DNA from: Flavobacterium sp. JAS
GTDB taxonomy: Bacteria > Bacteroidota > Bacteroidia > Flavobacteriales > Flavobacteriaceae
NCBI RefSeq assembly: GCF_020991455.1
Contig: NZ_JAJMOX010000008.1
Coordinates: forward strand, 285,538-349,537
Direction: 5' to 3'
DNA: 64,000 nucleotides
Below are positions 60,206 to 64,000 of the stretch, one piece after another (within the stretch, counting starts at the first letter, position 1; the number at the start of each line of letters is the position of its first letter). The translations under genes were made by a program, and so were the position numbers. The notes under the pieces were generated by a model. That model was not told the origin of the DNA. It made no database searches and saw only the letters and a list, made by a program, of their open reading frames with translations.

Positions 60206-61339
60206 TTATTTATTTAAAAATTCTAAAACAGAATCTGTAATAAATTTGATTTGCTCATCGTCCAATTCTGTATGCATTGGCAAAGCAATTACTTCTTTTA
60301 CTAACTGATTTGTTACAGGAAATTGCTCTTCTTTGTAACGAGTATCAACATACGCTTTTTGAGAGTGCAACGGAATTGGGTAATAAATTGCACACGGAAT
60401 TTGCTTATCCTGCAAATGCTGTAATAAAGCATTTCGATCGGCATCAACAATTCTCAATACATATTGATGAAAAACGTGATCATTTTCGTTTGCATCAAAT
60501 TCAGGTGTAATAATGTGTGCATTTCCTGCAAAAGCAGCATTGTATTTTGTAGCCGCTAAACGACGTGCTGTATTATACTCATCCAGTAAAGGCAATTTTG
60601 CATTTAAAACTGCTGCCTGAATACTATCTAAACGTGAATTTACTCCCACTACGTCATGGTGATAACGCTCATACATTCCGTGGTTTACAATTCCGCGGAT
60701 AATGTGCGCTAATTTATCATCGTTTGTAAAAATTGCTCCTCCATCTCCATAACAGCCTAAGTTTTTAGACGGGAAAAATGAAGTTGCTGCAACGTGACCA
60801 ATTACTCCTACTTTGCTTTTTGTACCTGATTTAGAAATATAATCAGCTCCAATTGCTTGTGCATTATCTTCGATTACATACAAATTATGCTCGGCAGCGA
60901 TTTCCATAATCGCGTCCATATTGGCAGCGCGTCCAAATAAATGTACCGGAACAATTGCTTTAGTTTTTGGTGTAATTGCTTTTTTAATTGCATCGATATC
61001 GATGTTCATATTTGTCACATCAACATCTACCAAAACCGGTGTTAATTGCAATAAAGCAATAACCTCAACAGTCGCTGCAAAAGTAAAATCGGCAGTAATT
61101 ACCTCATCACCTGGTTTTAGGTCTAATCCCATCATAGCAATCTGCAAAGCATCTGTACCATTTGCACACGGAATTACGTGTTTTGCTCCCAAATAATCTT
61201 CAAGATTTTTTTGAAATTGGTGTACCAAAGGTCCGTTTATATAAGTATTTGTGTCTAAAACTTCTTGAATCGAAGCATCAACAGTCATTTTTATTTTTTC
61301 GTATTGACTCTTTAAGTCAACCATTTGAATTTTTTTCAT
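60206..61339 (-). CDS. DegT/DnrJ/EryC1/StrS sugar aminotransferase
   Basis: The 377-residue PLP enzyme forms amino sugars on nucleotide-linked substrates. The aldimine Lys192 (FFPSKNLGCYGDGGAIFTND), Asp158 (IEDNAQAIGA) and CANGTDALQIA cofactor-binding loop are typical. The start is the ATG of MKKIQMVDLK at 61339, because the promoter (minus strand TATTTTTG, 61400-61407) overlaps any longer version. It is likely co-transcribed with galE. The exact amino sugar is unknown. Confidence 0.92.
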   Translation of the reverse strand: MKKIQMVDLKSQYEKIKMTVDASIQEVLDTNTYINGPLVHQFQKNLEDYLGAKHVIPCANGTDALQIAMMGLDLKPGDEVITADFTFAATVEVIALLQLTPVLVDVDVTNMNIDIDAIKKAITPKTKAIVPVHLFGRAANMDAIMEIAAEHNLYVIEDNAQAIGADYISKSGTKSKVGVIGHVAATSFFPSKNLGCYGDGGAIFTNDDKLAHIIRGIVNHGMYERYHHDVVGVNSRLDSIQAAVLNAKLPLLDEYNTARRLAATKYNAAFAGNAHIITPEFDANENDHVFHQYVLRIVDADRNALLQHLQDKQIPCAIYYPIPLHSQKAYVDTRYKEEQFPVTNQLVKEVIALPMHTELDDEQIKFITDSVLEFLNK

Positions 61340-61399
61340 TTTCAATATATTTTTAAAATTAAAGACCTGTATTTTAAACATAATCTCTAAAAGGAGGAA

Positions 61400-61427
61400 C
61401 AAAAATAGTTATTTAATACCTTCAAAC
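61400..61427 (-). promoter_or_regulatory. promoter of the DegT-galE operon
   Basis: Minus strand TATTTTTG (61400-61407) has a TTG about 20 bases upstream, and lies 60 bases before the chosen ATG. Confidence 0.55.
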
Positions 61428-61475
61428 CAATGAAAATAATGGAAAGAAATGTAATTTAGCCACAAAAATAAACAG

Positions 61476-62705
61476 ATGCTTTTTCTATACAATTTAGTTG
61501 TTTCTATTGCTGGGTTTTTTCTGAAAATTGTAGCGCTTTTTAGTCCGAAAATTAAGCTTTTTGTAAATGGTCGGAAAAATGTTTTTAGTATTCTGGAAGA
61601 TAAAATAAAACCTACAGATAAGACTATTTGGTTTCATTCAGCCTCTCTTGGCGAGTATGAACAAGGTTTACCGGTAATCGAAAAAATTAAAGAAAAATAT
61701 TCTTCTCATAAAATTATCGTTACTTTTTTCTCGCCTTCAGGCTTCGAAGTCCGCAAAAACAACACAGTTGCCGATGTGACGATTTACCTGCCTTTAGACA
61801 CTAAAAGCAACGCAAAAAAATTCTTAAAATTAGCGCATCCTGAATTGGTGTTTTTCATTAAATATGAATTCTGGCTGAATTATCTAAAAGAGTTAGAAAA
61901 AAGCAAAACTCCTACTTATTTAATTTCGGGAATCTTTAGAGACAGTCAAATGTTCTTTAAATGGTATGGTGGTTTCTACAGAAATGCTTTAAAGACCTTC
62001 ACTTACTTTTTTGTTCAAAACGAAGACTCTAAAGAAAAAATTGAAGCAATCGGATTCCATAATGTAATTGTTTCCGGCGATACTCGTTTTGATCGTGTAA
62101 ATGCCATTTTAGAAAGAGACAATACACTTGATTTCATTGAAAACTTCAAAAACAATACTCCTACTATAGTAATTGGAAGTTCGTGGCCAAAAGATGAAGC
62201 TTTATTAATCGAATATATTAATGAAGCTCCTTCGACTGTAAAATTTATAATTGCGCCTCACAATATTAAAGCTGATCAGATATCAAGCCTTAAGTCGCAA
62301 ATCAAAAAACCCACCATATTATTCTCAGAGAAACAAGGTCTTGATTTATCAAATTATCAAGTCTTTATTATTGACACCGTTGGTTTATTGACAAAAATTT
62401 ATAGTTACGGAACCATTGCTTATGTTGGCGGCGGTTTTGGAAATCCCGGAATTCATAATATTCTTGAACCTGCAACGTTTGGATTACCAATTGTAATTGG
62501 CCCTAATTATTCCAATTTTGCTGAGGCTGTTCAATTAGTTACTATTGGAGGATGCATTGTAATATCAAATACAGATGAACTAAAACAAAGCCTTGATCGT
62601 TTACTTACTGATGAAAGTTTTTTTAAAGGGAAAAGTCAAATTTGCAAGTCATACATTCAAGACCATAAGGGAGCCACAAATAGCATCATGAAAATCGTTT
62701 CATAG
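61476..62705 (+). CDS. waaA: 3-deoxy-D-manno-octulosonic acid (Kdo) transferase
   Basis: The 409-residue GT-B glycosyltransferase adds Kdo to lipid A precursor in lipopolysaccharide synthesis. An N-terminal membrane anchor (residues about 1-22) is followed by FHSASLGEYEQGLPVIEKI (family mark with the acidic residue), and the C-terminal nucleotide-binding part includes YVGGGFGNPGIHNILEPATFGLPIVIGPNY. It is divergent from the DegT-galE pair, consistent with an envelope-sugar neighbourhood. A 349-bp gap after it has no recognisable gene. Confidence 0.93.
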   Translation: MLFLYNLVVSIAGFFLKIVALFSPKIKLFVNGRKNVFSILEDKIKPTDKTIWFHSASLGEYEQGLPVIEKIKEKYSSHKIIVTFFSPSGFEVRKNNTVADVTIYLPLDTKSNAKKFLKLAHPELVFFIKYEFWLNYLKELEKSKTPTYLISGIFRDSQMFFKWYGGFYRNALKTFTYFFVQNEDSKEKIEAIGFHNVIVSGDTRFDRVNAILERDNTLDFIENFKNNTPTIVIGSSWPKDEALLIEYINEAPSTVKFIIAPHNIKADQISSLKSQIKKPTILFSEKQGLDLSNYQVFIIDTVGLLTKIYSYGTIAYVGGGFGNPGIHNILEPATFGLPIVIGPNYSNFAEAVQLVTIGGCIVISNTDELKQSLDRLLTDESFFKGKSQICKSYIQDHKGATNSIMKIVS

Positions 62706-63009
62706 CCGTTTCAAAAATCCAAATCTGAATTTCCTTATCATAATCAAAATAAAAAGCGCTAAAAACGTCTTATTTTAACATTCAGCGTTTACATAATAAT
62801 TACTAAAAAACAAAACAAACTGCAAGTAAGAGAATAAAAAAAGCCAATTCTCTTGTAGAATATTCAATGAAAAATAATTTATACAAAAAATACGATAATA
62901 CAAAGCATTTTTGTAGTTTTGGCATATTATTTGATAAATAAGATAATCGTGAGCAATGAAAATATTTTAAAAAAAAAATAAAAAAATATTTTACATATTA
63001 AAAAATTTA

Positions 63010-63017
63010 TATCTTTG
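63010..63017 (+). promoter_or_regulatory. -7 element TATCTTTG of the VDSAA lipoprotein gene
   Basis: TATCTTTG matches the consensus and lies 37 bases before the ATG. The upstream gap (62706-63009) is very AT-rich with no other feature. Confidence 0.6.
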
Positions 63018-63054
63018 CCACGAATTAATAATTAACCTTTTATAATAAAGTAAG

Positions 63055-63279
63055 ATGAAAAAAGTATTTTTAAGTTTAGCTGTTGTTGCTGTTTTAACTG
63101 TTGTATCTTGTAAAAAAGCTGACGCTGCAGCTACTGAAGCTGTAGATTCTACTGCTGTTGCTGTTGATTCTGCTGCTACTGTAGTTGATTCTGCTGCTGC
63201 AACTGTTGACTCTGCTGCTACTAAAGTTGATTCTGCTGCTGCTAAAGTAGAAGAAGCTGCTAAAGAAGTAAAAAAATAA
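63055..63279 (+). CDS. VDSAA-repeat small lipoprotein
   Basis: The 74-residue protein has a lipobox ending at Cys19 (TVVSC). The mature 56 residues are about six 7-8-residue units of VDSAAT type (AVDSTAV, AVDSAAT, VVDSAAAT, VDSAAT, KVDSAAA), with GTTGATTCTGCTGCT repeated at DNA level, i.e. an in-frame minisatellite. It should be a short surface or periplasmic helix. Its signal resembles that of 5693-6025. Function unknown. A short hairpin terminator follows. Confidence 0.85.
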   Translation: MKKVFLSLAVVAVLTVVSCKKADAAATEAVDSTAVAVDSAATVVDSAAATVDSAATKVDSAAAKVEEAAKEVKK

Positions 63280-63304
63280 TTAGAACTTAAATTCTAAAGA
63301 TTTT

Positions 63305-63332
63305 AAAACCATCCATCGTGATGGTTTTTTTT
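63305..63332 (+). terminator. rho-independent terminator after the VDSAA lipoprotein gene
   Basis: AAAACCATC and GATGGTTTT pair around a 6-base loop and end in a T run, 25 bases after the stop codon. Confidence 0.8.
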
Positions 63333-63386
63333 ATGCCAATTTTTTTTTTGAAATTCCAATATTTTAAAATTCCAAATTCCAAGCAT

Positions 63387-63444
63387 AAAAAAAATCCCAA
63401 ATTCCGAAAGACATTAAGCCTTATTGGAATTCGGGATTTTTTTT
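63387..63444. repeat. inverted AATCCCAAATTCC repeat with A/T flanks
   Basis: AAAAAAAATCCCAAATTCC (63387-63405) and GGAATTCGGGATTTTTTTT (63426-63444) are inverted with one mismatch. It may serve as a second, bidirectional terminator before the convergent DUF1508 gene. Confidence 0.6.
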
Positions 63445-63550
63445 CATTTTTAAACTTAGTTAAATCAAAACAAACAACTACAGATTGGAATCTGGACCCA
63501 AGCGATAGCGAACGGGCGAAGCAATTTTAAAATATTGAGATTCCATTCAT

Positions 63551-63928
63551 CTATTCTTCCACTTCTTCCTCCTCAACCAACTCATCTTCAAAAATAGATT
63601 CACCTGACGAGAAGTCTAAAATCTCCGATCTTGAAGCATAAGTAACAATTTCTTTAATTCCTTTCTGCAAAAGCAATTCTGTGGTGTATTTTCGACTTGT
63701 TGCGAAATGAACCTCACCCAACATCAACTTAAAGAAATACTTCCCACCAGAGCCTTTAAATTTTAAAAATTTAGCCTGATCAATATTCGCCTTAAACTTT
63801 TCAATATCTTCCTCTCCCTCAAACTTCAACTCATAACTCAAACTTGTAAATATCACTTTGCCTTTTCTAGAAGTAAAAACGAATTTATATTCATCATTGA
63901 ATCTTTTACTAATTACAAAAGCACCCAT
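63551..63928 (-). CDS. DUF1508 (YegP-family) protein
   Basis: The 125-residue protein has one or two DUF1508 repeats: MGAFVISKRFNDEYKFVFTS and KGKVIFTSLSYEL, then KFKGSGGKYFFKLMLGEVHFATS. This is the YegP-like fold. The tail (EDELVEEEEVEE) is strongly acidic. Cytoplasmic; function in the family is unclear. It is convergent with the lipoprotein gene and ends near the window edge. Confidence 0.85.
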   Translation of the reverse strand: MGAFVISKRFNDEYKFVFTSRKGKVIFTSLSYELKFEGEEDIEKFKANIDQAKFLKFKGSGGKYFFKLMLGEVHFATSRKYTTELLLQKGIKEIVTYASRSEILDFSSGESIFEDELVEEEEVEE

Positions 63929-63960
63929 ATTTATATTTTAAATTTTAGATTGTGGATTTT

Positions 63961-64000
63961 AGATTCTTAGATTCTTAGATTCTTAGATTCTTAGATTCTT
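63961..64000. repeat. 8-bp tandem repeat (AGATTCTT x5) at the window edge
   Basis: Five exact AGATTCTT units run to the last base, so the array may continue outside the window. It lies upstream of the DUF1508 gene start, in non-coding sequence. Confidence 0.85.

Noticed and set aside
63961..64000. Tandem AGATTCTT repeat considered as a CRISPR array
   Set aside because: Units are 8 bp and contiguous, with no spacers and no cas genes in the window.

Overview
This AT-rich window carries the signatures of a Flavobacterium-type member of the Bacteroidota. Many genes have the Bacteroidota promoter -7 element TAnnTTTG and lack an obvious Shine-Dalgarno sequence. The window encodes a type IX secretion plug-domain protein, carboxypeptidase-regulatory-like surface proteins, DUF5916 and DUF6702 proteins, many lipoproteins, and several dispersed intergenic inverted repeats of the kind common in this genus. 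Nearly all genes look chromosomal and housekeeping. I found no prophage, insertion sequence, CRISPR array or recognisable defence island apart from one small RelE/ParE toxin-antitoxin pair.

Layout. 1-2 kb: an ECF sigma factor operon (sigma factor, membrane anti-sigma-like protein, secreted protein cut by the window edge) with a probable self-regulated promoter. 2-8.8 kb: polyprenyl diphosphate synthase, a lipoprotein, RlmN, a helical lipoprotein, an O-methyltransferase, a PhyH-type oxygenase between repeats, a PAP2 phosphatase and TatA. 8.8-14 kb: an M1 metallopeptidase and a four-gene overlapping operon holding three tandem carboxypeptidase-regulatory-like paralogues. 14-18 kb: peptidase E, two tandem tRNA-Gly(UCC) genes, a GNAT acetyltransferase and two convergent, 3'-overlapping L,D-transpeptidases of different families. 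18-32.5 kb: DUF5916 protein, gpmI, DUF445, map, a methyltransferase, an SNF2 helicase, the T9SS plug protein, apaG and pruA.

32.5-48.7 kb: an SMP-30-like beta-propeller, a LytS/LytTR two-component system with a hydrolase-TPR gene between its parts, rsmG, a fatty acid desaturase, an aspartate aminotransferase, a DUF2383 protein, a beta-barrel protein, a DHFR-like reductase, a U32 peptidase, and purT followed by a DUF6370 gene and a Crp/Fnr regulator. 48.8-53.6 kb: the glyoxylate shunt (aceB, aceA), divergent from an XRE/ScfR-type regulator, with a perfect 14-bp palindrome in the shared spacer. 53.9-57 kb: pirin, a YjdI-type 4Fe-4S protein, YceI and an AraC regulator; pirin and yceI share a palindromic site at identical distance from their -7 boxes. 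57-64 kb: DUF983, fabD, a toxin-antitoxin pair, galE, a DegT aminotransferase, waaA (Kdo transferase), a VDSAA-repeat lipoprotein and a DUF1508 protein.

The most interesting material is regulatory: the shared pirin/yceI operator candidate, the aceBA/scfR palindrome, the ECF promoter, candidate leaderless transcripts, and at least five families of dispersed intergenic inverted repeats, some with perfect 25- or 28-bp arms. I did not find a convincing new multi-gene system.
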